A stretch of 64,000 nucleotides of DNA, taken from NCBI RefSeq assembly GCF_000025185.1, contig NC_013720.1, forward strand, positions 3,472,001 to 3,536,000, written 5' to 3'. The notes under the pieces were generated by a model. The model saw only the letters and a program-made list of their open reading frames with translations. It did not search any database and had not been told where the DNA came from. Positions 44,880 to 52,966 of the stretch are shown here, one piece after another (position 1 is the stretch's first letter; each line of letters starts with the position of its first letter). Made by a program: the position numbers and the translations under genes. This stretch comes from Pirellula staleyi DSM 6068 (GTDB taxonomy: Bacteria; Planctomycetota; Planctomycetia; Pirellulales; Pirellulaceae).

Positions 44880-47186
44880 ATGAGCAAGCGAAACTGGCGT
44901 GCATGGGCAAAACTAACCGGAACCTGGGCCCTAGCTGGGGCCGTGGTGACGGGGCAACTGGTCGGTTCGGCTCTGCCGCACGTGATGGCTCAGGAAGGTG
45001 CTGCGGCGGGCGAAGGTGCTCCAGCCGCTGGACCATCGAGCGGCCCTTCGGCCCTCGGCATTCGTCAACAGCGAGTGGAGCAACTGGTCGAGGAGCTCTC
45101 GCGGAAGTTCACCAGTCTGGCGATTTCGCTCCAAGAGAAAGAGCCCGAACGAGCCGAACGCCTGAAACAAACACTCGAAGCATCGAAGAAAATGCTCCTG
45201 CAAGAGCGGACCGGCGACATCACCAAACTGCTCGACGCTGCCCAACTCGGCAATGCTACGGAAAATCAGCAGCAACTGCTGAGCGACATTCGCAAACTGA
45301 TTTCGCTGCTGCTCGACGATCCCTCCGACAAAGAAAAAGATCGCGAGGAATTCGAGCGACTGAGCGAATGGAAAAAGCAGATCGAATCGATCATCGAGTC
45401 CGAGCGTGGCGAAAAGCGCGAGTCCGATCGCGTTTCGAACAAAGAACAAACGCTTGCTGCCATGGCGGCCCGCATTGCCGCTGTCGAAGCACTTTTAGAA
45501 AAACAAAAAGCGATCCTCGAGGCGACCGAATCGGTCCGCGCGGAAGGAATTCAAAAGCTCGGCCCCATCGCGGGGCAGCAAGCCGATACCCGAGAGCAAG
45601 CCGAAGCCATTTTGAAGGATATTGCCAAAGAAGCTGGCGATCAGGTTCCGGGCGAAGGTTCCGGAGAAGCTCCCAGTGGCTCCAAACCTGGAGAAGGCAA
45701 ACCTGGGGAAGGTAAACCTGGAGAAGGTAAACCTGGAGAAGGTAAACCTGGAGAAGGTAAACCTGGAGAAGGTAAACCTGGAGAAGGTAAACCTGGAGAA
45801 GGTAAACCTGGAGAAGGTAAGCCCGGAGAAGGTAAGCCCGGAGAAGGTAAGCCCGGAGAAGGTAAGCCCGGAGAAGGTAAGCCCGGAGAAGGTAAGCCCG
45901 GAGAAGGTTCGTCCGAAGGGGCGAGTGGCGGAGAGTCGGGAGGTCAGCAGGGGGGCCAGTCGGGCGAATCGGGAAGTCCCAAGCGTCCTAAGGAAGCGGG
46001 TGAACGTCCTCTGGAAGAGGCGGTAAAGAATCAACAAGCAGCTGAGAAAAACCTCGGTGAAGGAAAAGGCAAAGCAGCCACCCAAGACGAACAGTCGGCT
46101 GTCGACAACCTGCAGCGAGCGCTTGCGGAACTCAAGAAGGAAGAGAATCGCATCGCGTCGCTTCCTCCCGAAGCTTTTGAAAAGATGGCGCAAAAACAAG
46201 ACGACATCGCTGGCCAAACGGCCAAGCTCGACGACCAAATGAAAAAGGCTGGCGAGCAAGGAGGAGGGGAGCAAGGTGGCGGTGAGTCGGGCGGGGGAGA
46301 ATCTGGCGGCGGCCAGTCGGGTGGAGGCCAATCGGGCGGTGGTGAGCAAGCTGGCGGCAAGCAGCAACCGGGACAGCAGAAGGTCCAGCAAGCTCAGCAG
46401 CAGATGAAGCAAGCTTCGGGCGATCTCCGCAAGCAACAGCCGAAGGATGCTTCGCGTCAGCAGGGGAAGGCGATTCAAACGCTCGAAGAAGCGCTCCAAG
46501 AAATTGAAGAGCGTTTGGCTCAGCTGCGCGAAGAGACCCAAATCGAAAAGCTGGCGAAGCTGGAAGCTCGTTTCCGCGAGATTTTGGCCCGTCAGGAGGT
46601 TTCATCAGCCGACACGATCGGTTTTGAGACCAAGCGACTTGAACAAGGTGGTGAACTGAAGCGAACTGATCGGTTGGCTTTGGGTAAGGTGGCAGTGGAA
46701 GAGCGTGCTTTGGCGGAATTATCGCAGCAAACGCTCGACATCATTCTCGACGATGGCAGCAGCGTGGTGTTCCCGGATGTGGTTGCCCAGCTGCGCGACG
46801 ATTTGCTCGGGGTAGCGCAGCTGACCGACAGCAAACGAACCGATGCTTACACCCAGTCGCTACAAAAAGAGATCGAGCTGACGCTCGCCGAACTCATCGA
46901 AGCACTCCAAAAAGCGCAAGAGCAAAAGGAGAGTGAAGAGGGAGGGGGCGGCGGAGGAGGAGGTGGCGGCGGTGGTGAAGAACCACTTTTGCCAGGCTCT
47001 GCTGAGCTGAAACTGTTGCGCTCGGCTCAAATGCGTGTGAATCGCCGTACACAGTCGCTCGACACCGCCCGCGATCCCAAGGGGGAACTCCCCGACGATC
47101 TCAAGAGCCAAGTGCAGCAGATTTCGAACCGACAATCCGAAATCGGCGACATGACGATTCGAATTCTCGAGCGAGCATCGCAGTAG
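44880..47186 (+). CDS. Exported coiled-coil protein with KPGEG minisatellite and Gly-rich segments
   Basis: The product has 768 residues. A signal-type N-terminus (TWALAGAVVTGQLVGSALPH, then VMAQ) is followed by charged helices with coiled-coil character (about residues 60-260). Fifteen tandem KPGEG repeats lie at about residues 269-343. More helices follow, then a Gly/Ser/Gln/Glu-rich block, more coiled coil, a run of twelve Gly near residue 690, and a helical end. I recognise no catalytic domain. GGAG six to seven bases before ATG 44880 supports the start. It is the first gene of the plus block. A flexible surface or periplasm-spanning scaffold is inference. Confidence 0.82.
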   Translation: MSKRNWRAWAKLTGTWALAGAVVTGQLVGSALPHVMAQEGAAAGEGAPAAGPSSGPSALGIRQQRVEQLVEELSRKFTSLAISLQEKEPERAERLKQTLEASKKMLLQERTGDITKLLDAAQLGNATENQQQLLSDIRKLISLLLDDPSDKEKDREEFERLSEWKKQIESIIESERGEKRESDRVSNKEQTLAAMAARIAAVEALLEKQKAILEATESVRAEGIQKLGPIAGQQADTREQAEAILKDIAKEAGDQVPGEGSGEAPSGSKPGEGKPGEGKPGEGKPGEGKPGEGKPGEGKPGEGKPGEGKPGEGKPGEGKPGEGKPGEGKPGEGKPGEGKPGEGSSEGASGGESGGQQGGQSGESGSPKRPKEAGERPLEEAVKNQQAAEKNLGEGKGKAATQDEQSAVDNLQRALAELKKEENRIASLPPEAFEKMAQKQDDIAGQTAKLDDQMKKAGEQGGGEQGGGESGGGESGGGQSGGGQSGGGEQAGGKQQPGQQKVQQAQQQMKQASGDLRKQQPKDASRQQGKAIQTLEEALQEIEERLAQLREETQIEKLAKLEARFREILARQEVSSADTIGFETKRLEQGGELKRTDRLALGKVAVEERALAELSQQTLDIILDDGSSVVFPDVVAQLRDDLLGVAQLTDSKRTDAYTQSLQKEIELTLAELIEALQKAQEQKESEEGGGGGGGGGGGGEEPLLPGSAELKLLRSAQMRVNRRTQSLDTARDPKGELPDDLKSQVQQISNRQSEIGDMTIRILERASQ
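45684..45908 (+). repeat. In-frame 15-bp minisatellite (15 units, KPGEG)
   Basis: Fifteen uninterrupted 15-base units encode KPGEG. Units 1-9 read AAACCTGGAGAAGGT with two single-base variants (units 1 and 2). Units 10-15 read AAGCCCGGAGAAGGT. The sharp switch at 45819 suggests two separate expansions. Because the unit is a multiple of three, copy-number changes keep the frame. Confidence 0.95.
46251..46362 (+). repeat. Gly/Ser/Gln/Glu low-complexity tract within the coiled-coil gene
   Basis: Degenerate 12- to 15-base repeats encode GEQGGG, GESGGG and GQSGGG in series. A second tract at 46941-46976 encodes twelve consecutive glycines using mixed GGN codons. Both are in frame and look like flexible linkers. 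Confidence 0.8.
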
Positions 47187-47267
47187 CGATCGTCGTCGCA
47201 AGTCGTCCAGGCATTGATTCGTGGGTGATGGTTCGGTCGTAGTAGGTCTGCAGAAGGAAATGGTGCG

Positions 47268-48425
47268 ATGAGTAAGCGAAGTTTCGCAAAACCGACGTTA
47301 GGCTCCTTCGATTCGCTATTCGCGGGGCGATTTGTCCCGAAGCTCATCGCAGCCAGTGCCCTGATGGTGATGGGGATTTTGACGCTCCGGGCTACGGCCG
47401 AAGATCCGGTTCCTGCGAAACCAACGGCCAGTGAAGCGGTGATCGACAGTTTGTCGGCCTCGCTTTCGGCGAGCAAAACGTTGCCAGCCGATAGCGTGAA
47501 GGTGGCAGTGGAATTGCTGACTGCTCTCCGGAGTGATCCGCAAGCCCAGCCCATCGCTGTGACGGAAGCGCTGCGCGAAGTTTATCCGTCGTACAAAGAA
47601 GCTTTGGTGCTGCTGGGTGATGAAAACATTCCGGCGGCCATCGACAGCCTCACGGCTCTCAAAGCTTCCGAAGATCCGTATCTCGCCGCCGACGCCAGTT
47701 ACTATTTGGCTCGCGCTTATCTGCTGAGCGAACGATTTGAAGAGTCGATGCCACTCTTGAGCGAACTGCAAACCAAATATCAATCGCAAAGCGTTCGCGC
47801 GGGGGAGGCCTTGTTCCTCCAAGGTGTCGCGGAAGCTCAGATGCTCAATCGGCCCGCTGCGCTAGAGGCGCTTACCAAGTTTCTCGAGCAACACAAAGAT
47901 GCTCCCGAGCGGATGCGTGTGGGGGCGATGCGTCAGCTGGAAGAACTGAAGTTGCTCGAAGATGGCACGCTCAGCGACGTGCAGATGCGCATGAACTACA
48001 GCCGCCGCAAACTGGCCCTTGAAGACACCGGCGAAGTGACCCGCGAACAGCAAGCGAAGATTGTCGACATCCTGGCCAAGCTCATCAAAGAAGCGGAAGA
48101 GCGAGAATCGCAGGGAAAGGGTAGCGGCAAAGGAAAAGGCAAAGGGAAGGGAAAAGGCCAAGGCAAGGGTGGCGAAGGGGAAAGTGAAGGCCAAGGCGAG
48201 GGGCAAGGAGAAGGCCAAGGTGGACAATCGGGTGGCGGCAGCAAGGGAATCGATTCCGACGCCGTGAAGCGTTTGACGCGCGGTGGTCCTCAAAGCCCGT
48301 GGAGCCAACTCCGCGACAAGGAACGCGATCCCGTCTTCAGCGCGATCAAAGAAAAGTTTCCTGCTCGCTATCAGCAGTTGATTGAACAATACTATAAGAG
48401 CTTCCAGGACGACTCCGAAGGTTAG
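47268..48425 (+). CDS. TPR-like exported protein with charge-segregated low-complexity segment
   Basis: The product has 385 residues. The N-terminus (FVPKLIAASALMVMGILTLR, then ATAE) looks like a signal or anchor. TPR-like helices lie at about residues 100-220 (AADASYYLARAYLLSERFEE). A low-complexity stretch (residues 282-327) runs from Gly/Lys to Gly/Glu to Gly/Gln. The C-terminus has RGGPQSPWSQLRDKERDPVF, a conserved-looking block. AAGGA lies nine bases before ATG 47268. It is 81 bases downstream of the coiled-coil gene and 44 bases upstream of the NPCBM gene, so they are very likely co-transcribed. Function is unknown. Confidence 0.82.
   Translation: MSKRSFAKPTLGSFDSLFAGRFVPKLIAASALMVMGILTLRATAEDPVPAKPTASEAVIDSLSASLSASKTLPADSVKVAVELLTALRSDPQAQPIAVTEALREVYPSYKEALVLLGDENIPAAIDSLTALKASEDPYLAADASYYLARAYLLSERFEESMPLLSELQTKYQSQSVRAGEALFLQGVAEAQMLNRPAALEALTKFLEQHKDAPERMRVGAMRQLEELKLLEDGTLSDVQMRMNYSRRKLALEDTGEVTREQQAKIVDILAKLIKEAEERESQGKGSGKGKGKGKGKGQGKGGEGESEGQGEGQGEGQGGQSGGGSKGIDSDAVKRLTRGGPQSPWSQLRDKERDPVFSAIKEKFPARYQQLIEQYYKSFQDDSEG
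48111..48249 (+). repeat. GK/GE/GQ low-complexity tract
   Basis: Short A/G-rich repeats encode a basic half (KGKGKGKGKG) followed by an acidic half (GEGESEGQGEGQGEGQ). The charge is clearly segregated within about 45 residues. Confidence 0.8.
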
Positions 48426-48469
48426 TGGCTTGCACCGGCGAGCGACCTCTTTGAACATAGGCAGCGACG

Positions 48470-49798
48470 ATGAGTGGGCAACAAGCCGTGGCGACGCATT
48501 TGAGTCCCCGATTGTCGGGTGTTTTCCAGTCGAACATCGCTGCGAAACTTTCCGGATCGCCAGCTCGTCGTGTTATCGTCTCCGTGGTGGCGACCTTCAG
48601 TTTTGTGGCTACGTGTATCGGCGCTGCGAGCCATCTCCTTGCACAAGAGCCTGCATCCACCAAACCGCTGCTGAAGTTTGAAGTGCGGCTGATTTCCGGC
48701 GAGAAAATTGCCCCCGCGACACTCGAGATTGCAGCGGGACAAATCAAAAATGTTCCTCTCGCATCAGGGAGTAGGGATCTGCCGCTCGACGAGCTTTCGC
48801 GGATCACGATCAGTTCCTTGCGCGAGCCGACCAAAGCGTCGGGATCAGTTCAGGTTTATCTTCGGAATCAAGGCTTCCTCGCCGCGGAGTCGGTCACGAT
48901 TTCCGACGACGAGTTCCATCTCAAAACTGCTTTTGCCGAGTCGCTTGATCTGACGATCGATTTGGTGCGCGGAGTGGTTCTCAAGCCTGAAGCGGCCGAC
49001 GTCGTGCAGAAACTGATCAAAACCCCTTCGGCCGACAACGATCGGCTGATTGTGGCTGTCGATGACAAACTCGAAACGCTCGAAGGGCTGATCGTGAGTG
49101 TCTCGGCGACGGAAGTGAAATTCGAAATCGATGGGATGGAGAAGTCGCTCCCGTTCGACCGTCTCGCTGGAATCGTTGTGGCGCAGGCTCGTGCCGACGA
49201 TGAACCTGCTCGCCTCAAGCTCAAGCTCACAAGTGGCGAACTCGTGGCTGGCGAGTCGATGGAAGTATCGGAAGGCCTCGCCAGCTTGACGATCAGCGGC
49301 GATGCAAAACTCGAAATGCCGCTCGCTTCGATCAAAGAGATCGCCTACCGCTCATCGCAACTCGAATACCTTTCAGACCTGACGCCGAGCACAGTGTTCG
49401 AGCAGCCGGTGGTGACGCTCAAGCGTCCCTATCAAGTGGATCGAAGCGTCTCGGGAAAGCCGCTCAACATTGGGGGCACAATCTACGAGAAGGGAATCGG
49501 CGTGCATGCGATCAGCCGACTGACTTATCAAATCGAACCCGGTTTTGATCAGTTTGTGGTCGATGTGGGTCTCGATGCGGCGGCTGCCGGCAAGGGGAAT
49601 TGCATTTTTGTCGTGCTGGGGGATGGCCAGCAACTAGCGAGTGAAACGGTGCAAGGCAAAGATGCAGCACGCACGCTTCGTGTACCGATTCGCGGCGTTC
49701 GTGAGCTCACGATCGCCGTGGAGGCTGGGGAAGATCTCGATCTGGCCGATCACGCCAACTGGTGCGAAGCTCGGCTGCTGAAAGTGAAGTCCCCATAA
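48470..49798 (+). CDS. NPCBM-domain exported protein
   Basis: The product has 442 residues. A hydrophobic segment near residues 32-58 (VIVSVVATFSFVATCIGAAS, then HLLAQEP) is the signal. The C-terminal ~150 residues match the NPCBM/NEW2 carbohydrate-binding-like fold: a KPLNIGGTIYEKGIGVHAIS block followed by a VVDVGLDAAAAGKGNCIFVV strand pair. NPCBM domains usually sit beside glycosidases; here the N-terminal half is beta-rich and unrecognised, with no glycosidase motif. It may bind glycans of the envelope. The gene lies between the TPR protein and the HtrA-like trio. Confidence 0.85.
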   Translation: MSGQQAVATHLSPRLSGVFQSNIAAKLSGSPARRVIVSVVATFSFVATCIGAASHLLAQEPASTKPLLKFEVRLISGEKIAPATLEIAAGQIKNVPLASGSRDLPLDELSRITISSLREPTKASGSVQVYLRNQGFLAAESVTISDDEFHLKTAFAESLDLTIDLVRGVVLKPEAADVVQKLIKTPSADNDRLIVAVDDKLETLEGLIVSVSATEVKFEIDGMEKSLPFDRLAGIVVAQARADDEPARLKLKLTSGELVAGESMEVSEGLASLTISGDAKLEMPLASIKEIAYRSSQLEYLSDLTPSTVFEQPVVTLKRPYQVDRSVSGKPLNIGGTIYEKGIGVHAISRLTYQIEPGFDQFVVDVGLDAAAAGKGNCIFVVLGDGQQLASETVQGKDAARTLRVPIRGVRELTIAVEAGEDLDLADHANWCEARLLKVKSP

Positions 49799-49865
49799 GC
49801 CGTCGCGACTGTTCCCACTGAAGTTTTTCTACGGAATACCACAACCTCACTTACCCCAATCAGTC

Positions 49866-51935
49866 ATGCAATCTCTCTACGTTGATTGTTGGCGGAAGTC
49901 GATAGCGGTGATCGCTGTTGCGTTCACTCTCTATCCTTCAATCGTGCTGGCTCAGTTTGGCCTGGATGACCTGAAGCTCCCCACGAAGAAGCCGGAAGTC
50001 ATCAAAGCACCTGTTACTGCCGCTCCACTATCGCGCGACGAACTGCTGGCGGTCAAGCAAGCGGAAGCAGCCCGTATTGCAGCGATCCAAGGAATTTACG
50101 GCAGCGTGGTTGCGATTTACGGCAACGATCGTGGCGGTGGTGGTTCCGGTGTGCTTTACGATGCGCATGGTTTTGCGATCACGAATCATCACGTCGTCGC
50201 AGCCGCCGGTGTCGAAGGTTGGGCAGGACTCGCTGATGGCAAACTCTATCGTTGGCGTCTTTTGGGGAGCGATCCGGGTGGCGACGTCGCCATCATTCAG
50301 CTCCTCGGTCGCAACGATTTCCCTGTCGCGCCGCTGGGCAACAGCGATCAGGTGCGCGTGGGGCAGTGGGCGATGGCGATGGGAAATCCTTTCGTTTTAG
50401 CCGAAGATCAGCGTCCCACAGTTACTCTCGGCATCGTGAGTGGTGTGAAGCGTTTTCAGCCGGGCGAAGGAATGAATCAACTCGTCTATGGCAACTGCAT
50501 TCAAGTCGATAGTTCGATCAACCCCGGCAACTCCGGTGGTCCCCTCTTCAACCTCCTCGGGCAAGTGATCGGAATCAATGGACGCGGCAGTTTCGAAGAA
50601 CGTGGTCGTGTGAACGTGGGGCTCGGATATGCCATCTCGTCGAATCAAGTGAAGCTATTCTTGCCCGATCTGCTGGCCACCAAGATTGCTCAGCATGGAA
50701 CGCTCGATGCGATTTTTGGCAACCGCGAGCAGGGGGTGGTTTGCTTTACGATGAACCTCGATTCGCCGATCGCGCGGAAAGGGCTCGCGCTCGGAGATCG
50801 CATTATTTCGCTCGAAGGAGAGCGAATTAACGACGCCAATCAGCTGACCAATTTGCTGTCGACCTACCCCGCTGGTTGGCCTGTCACGGTGGTGTTCGAT
50901 CACGAAGGGACCGAGAAGAAAGCGACGGTTCGCCTCACTCCACTGCCGTATGAGCCAATCGTCAAAACTCCTTCACCGATGCCTCAGCCGAAGGATGAAG
51001 AAAAACCAGCCCCCGGCGAAGGTGAAAAGACATCGTCATCGCGTCTCACCAGAGCGCTGCTAGATGAACCATCGAGCGAGCCCAAGCCCGCTGAAGAGCC
51101 CGCCCCGAAGTCCGACGACAAGCCGTCCGAAGAAAAGAAACCGGAAGAGCCTCAAGCGCCGTCCGATCCCAAACCCAAGATTGTGGAAGTCCCGCGTCAG
51201 CCTCCGATACCTTTGAGCAATGCGGGTAAGCCTCGGGCACCGCAGATTGGTAGCGAAGTTGCCAAGCTGCTGCTGCAGCGACTGCGAGATGCCGCAACTT
51301 CGAGCCCGACTTCAGAGCCCTGGGAAGCGATTCGCCTGGAGTCGGAGATTCTCGAGAATGGAGAAGTGGTCGGACGCGAGACGATGCTCATCGCTCGCGA
51401 TGGTCGATCGATGGTCACTTACACACGTGGTCTGGTGAGTGTCACCATCGCCTTTGATGGCAAGGTCTACCGCATGCAAAGCGGCGCGGAAGCTCCCCGC
51501 GAAGTGAGCTTTTCTCGAGCCTTTCGTGATTCACACTTTGCTTCGTCGGTGGCGCTGGCCACGCTCGTCAACACCTCCAATGATCCCCGTTTCGAAAAGG
51601 TCGCCCACGAAGGTTCCGATAAGGCCGCAGCTACGCTCGCGCACCGCCTGAGCATCGCCGCCGACGATAGCGAGTCGCTCTACTTCTACCTCAAGGTGCT
51701 GGCAGACAACGGCACTCCCACCAGTGGACTGCTCAAGACCAGTGTCGGTACGAGCGATGAAGAGCCGATTCCTTCGATGCTTTACCGAGACGAAAAGGCC
51801 ATTGCATCGGTTCGGCTTCCGCACGAGCGGGTTCTCGTACGAGGACTCGATGAGCAAGTGCTGGCCACGATTCGTACCACTAGTGCCGAAACTGTTGCGA
51901 AGGTCGAGGAGGGTTCGTTCGATGTCACTCCTTAG
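49866..51935 (+). CDS. HtrA/Deg-type serine protease with PDZ domain (catalytically complete)
   Basis: The product has 689 residues. A signal peptide (AVIAVAFTLYPSIVLAQ) precedes a trypsin-like domain. The triad is intact: His109 in FAITNHHVVAAA, Asp140 in GGDVAIIQLL and Ser223 in INPGNSGGPLF. One PDZ domain follows (about residues 290-360, IARKGLALGDRIISLEGERI). A Pro/Glu/Lys-rich linker and a ~200-residue C-terminal domain of unknown type follow; ordinary HtrA proteins end after one or two PDZ domains. Its last 14 bases overlap the next gene, which indicates coupling with two pseudoprotease-like relatives. Envelope protein quality control or processing is the likely role. Confidence 0.92.
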   Translation: MQSLYVDCWRKSIAVIAVAFTLYPSIVLAQFGLDDLKLPTKKPEVIKAPVTAAPLSRDELLAVKQAEAARIAAIQGIYGSVVAIYGNDRGGGGSGVLYDAHGFAITNHHVVAAAGVEGWAGLADGKLYRWRLLGSDPGGDVAIIQLLGRNDFPVAPLGNSDQVRVGQWAMAMGNPFVLAEDQRPTVTLGIVSGVKRFQPGEGMNQLVYGNCIQVDSSINPGNSGGPLFNLLGQVIGINGRGSFEERGRVNVGLGYAISSNQVKLFLPDLLATKIAQHGTLDAIFGNREQGVVCFTMNLDSPIARKGLALGDRIISLEGERINDANQLTNLLSTYPAGWPVTVVFDHEGTEKKATVRLTPLPYEPIVKTPSPMPQPKDEEKPAPGEGEKTSSSRLTRALLDEPSSEPKPAEEPAPKSDDKPSEEKKPEEPQAPSDPKPKIVEVPRQPPIPLSNAGKPRAPQIGSEVAKLLLQRLRDAATSSPTSEPWEAIRLESEILENGEVVGRETMLIARDGRSMVTYTRGLVSVTIAFDGKVYRMQSGAEAPREVSFSRAFRDSHFASSVALATLVNTSNDPRFEKVAHEGSDKAAATLAHRLSIAADDSESLYFYLKVLADNGTPTSGLLKTSVGTSDEEPIPSMLYRDEKAIASVRLPHERVLVRGLDEQVLATIRTTSAETVAKVEEGSFDVTP

Positions 51936-52959
51936 TCGAAAACTGGCGACTTCACTCTTTGTGCTAGGTGCGATCGCAAGTTTCGCAGGGATATCCCCCA
52001 TGTCTCTCGTGGCTGCTGATGCGGCGGCTGAAGTGGGAGAGGAATTCGCCGCTGGGGTCGCTTTTGCTCAGCAGCGAACGGTCAAAATTTATGGTGGTGG
52101 CATTGGCAGAACTCCAGGCTATGCCAGCGGAATCATTGTTTCTTCGGAAGGGGAAATTGTGACCGCCAGTGGCGCGCTGCTCGCCGCGGATAGCTTGCGA
52201 GTGACGCTTCCCAATGGGCAAACTTTTCCCGCTCAAGTACTCCGCCGTAGTTTGCCACTCCAGCTCGTGATGCTCAAAATCGATGCCTCCACACCCGAGT
52301 ATTTCGATTTGAAAGCAGCCTCGACAATCGAAACCGGGGATTGGGTGCTCGCCGTCAGTAATGCCTTCAAAGTGGCTGAAGGCGCGGAACCCTTGAGTGT
52401 GAATATCGGCGTCCTTTCGCTACGCACGAAGCTGACAGCTCGTCGCGGCTATGTCGATTTTCCGTACGAAGATGAAGTGTTTTTGATCGATGCCATCACT
52501 AGTAATCCAGGAGCAGCCGGTGGAGCTGTCGTTGATGTCGAGGGGAAAGTCGTCGGCATGATTGGCAAGGTGATCGAGAGCAAGAACACCGGAACCCGTC
52601 TGAATTATGCTGTGCCTGCCGATCTGATTGCAGCCTTCGCAAGTGGACAAGAGACATCGCCTGCCGCCGATCCGGCACCTTCCTCGAACGAAAAAGGTGA
52701 GCTGGGAATCCGCCTCTTTGCACTCGGGGGTCGTAAGGGACCGGCTTACGTCGATCGAGTTCTTCCGGGATCTCCCGCTGCTGAAGCGGGTGTGAAAGTC
52801 GATGATCTTGTGGTGGCGATTAATGGCGATGTGGTGCGCGATAGCTCCGATTTTCAGAAGCTCATCAGTGGCATCGCGGCGGGTAGCGAAGTGACGATTG
52901 ACGTGAAGCGTCGCAATGAACTCTTGCAGCTGCGAGTTACTGCAGCCCCGATGAGGTAG
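51922..52959 (+). CDS. HtrA-like PDZ protein lacking all three triad residues (pseudoprotease)
   Basis: The product has 345 residues. A signal peptide (LATSLFVLGAIASFAGISPM) is followed by a trypsin-like fold aligned by GIIVSSEGEIVTASGALL, LQLVMLKI and SNPGAAGGAVVD. The positions of the catalytic His, Asp and Ser hold Gly84, Gln114 and Ala199, so no peptidase activity is expected. A well-formed PDZ domain ends the protein (GPAYVDRVLPGSPAAEAGVK, VDDLVVAINGDVV). ATG 51922 has GAGGAGGG upstream and lies inside the end of the active protease gene; the frame extends upstream without support. A regulatory or substrate-binding partner of the active protease is inferred. Confidence 0.9.
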   Translation: MSLLSRKLATSLFVLGAIASFAGISPMSLVAADAAAEVGEEFAAGVAFAQQRTVKIYGGGIGRTPGYASGIIVSSEGEIVTASGALLAADSLRVTLPNGQTFPAQVLRRSLPLQLVMLKIDASTPEYFDLKAASTIETGDWVLAVSNAFKVAEGAEPLSVNIGVLSLRTKLTARRGYVDFPYEDEVFLIDAITSNPGAAGGAVVDVEGKVVGMIGKVIESKNTGTRLNYAVPADLIAAFASGQETSPAADPAPSSNEKGELGIRLFALGGRKGPAYVDRVLPGSPAAEAGVKVDDLVVAINGDVVRDSSDFQKLISGIAAGSEVTIDVKRRNELLQLRVTAAPMR

Positions 52960-52966
52960 TCTTTCG

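Noticed and set aside
45684-45908. Possible CRISPR array
   Set aside because: The repeats are 15-bp, contiguous and coding, with no spacers and no cas genes nearby.
45495-46541. Long minus-strand open frame (348 codons) opposite the minisatellite gene
   Set aside because: It is the repetitive, Phe/Thr/Arg/Leu-rich shadow of the KPGEG and Gly-rich tracts; the plus frame has a signal peptide, ribosome site and operon context.
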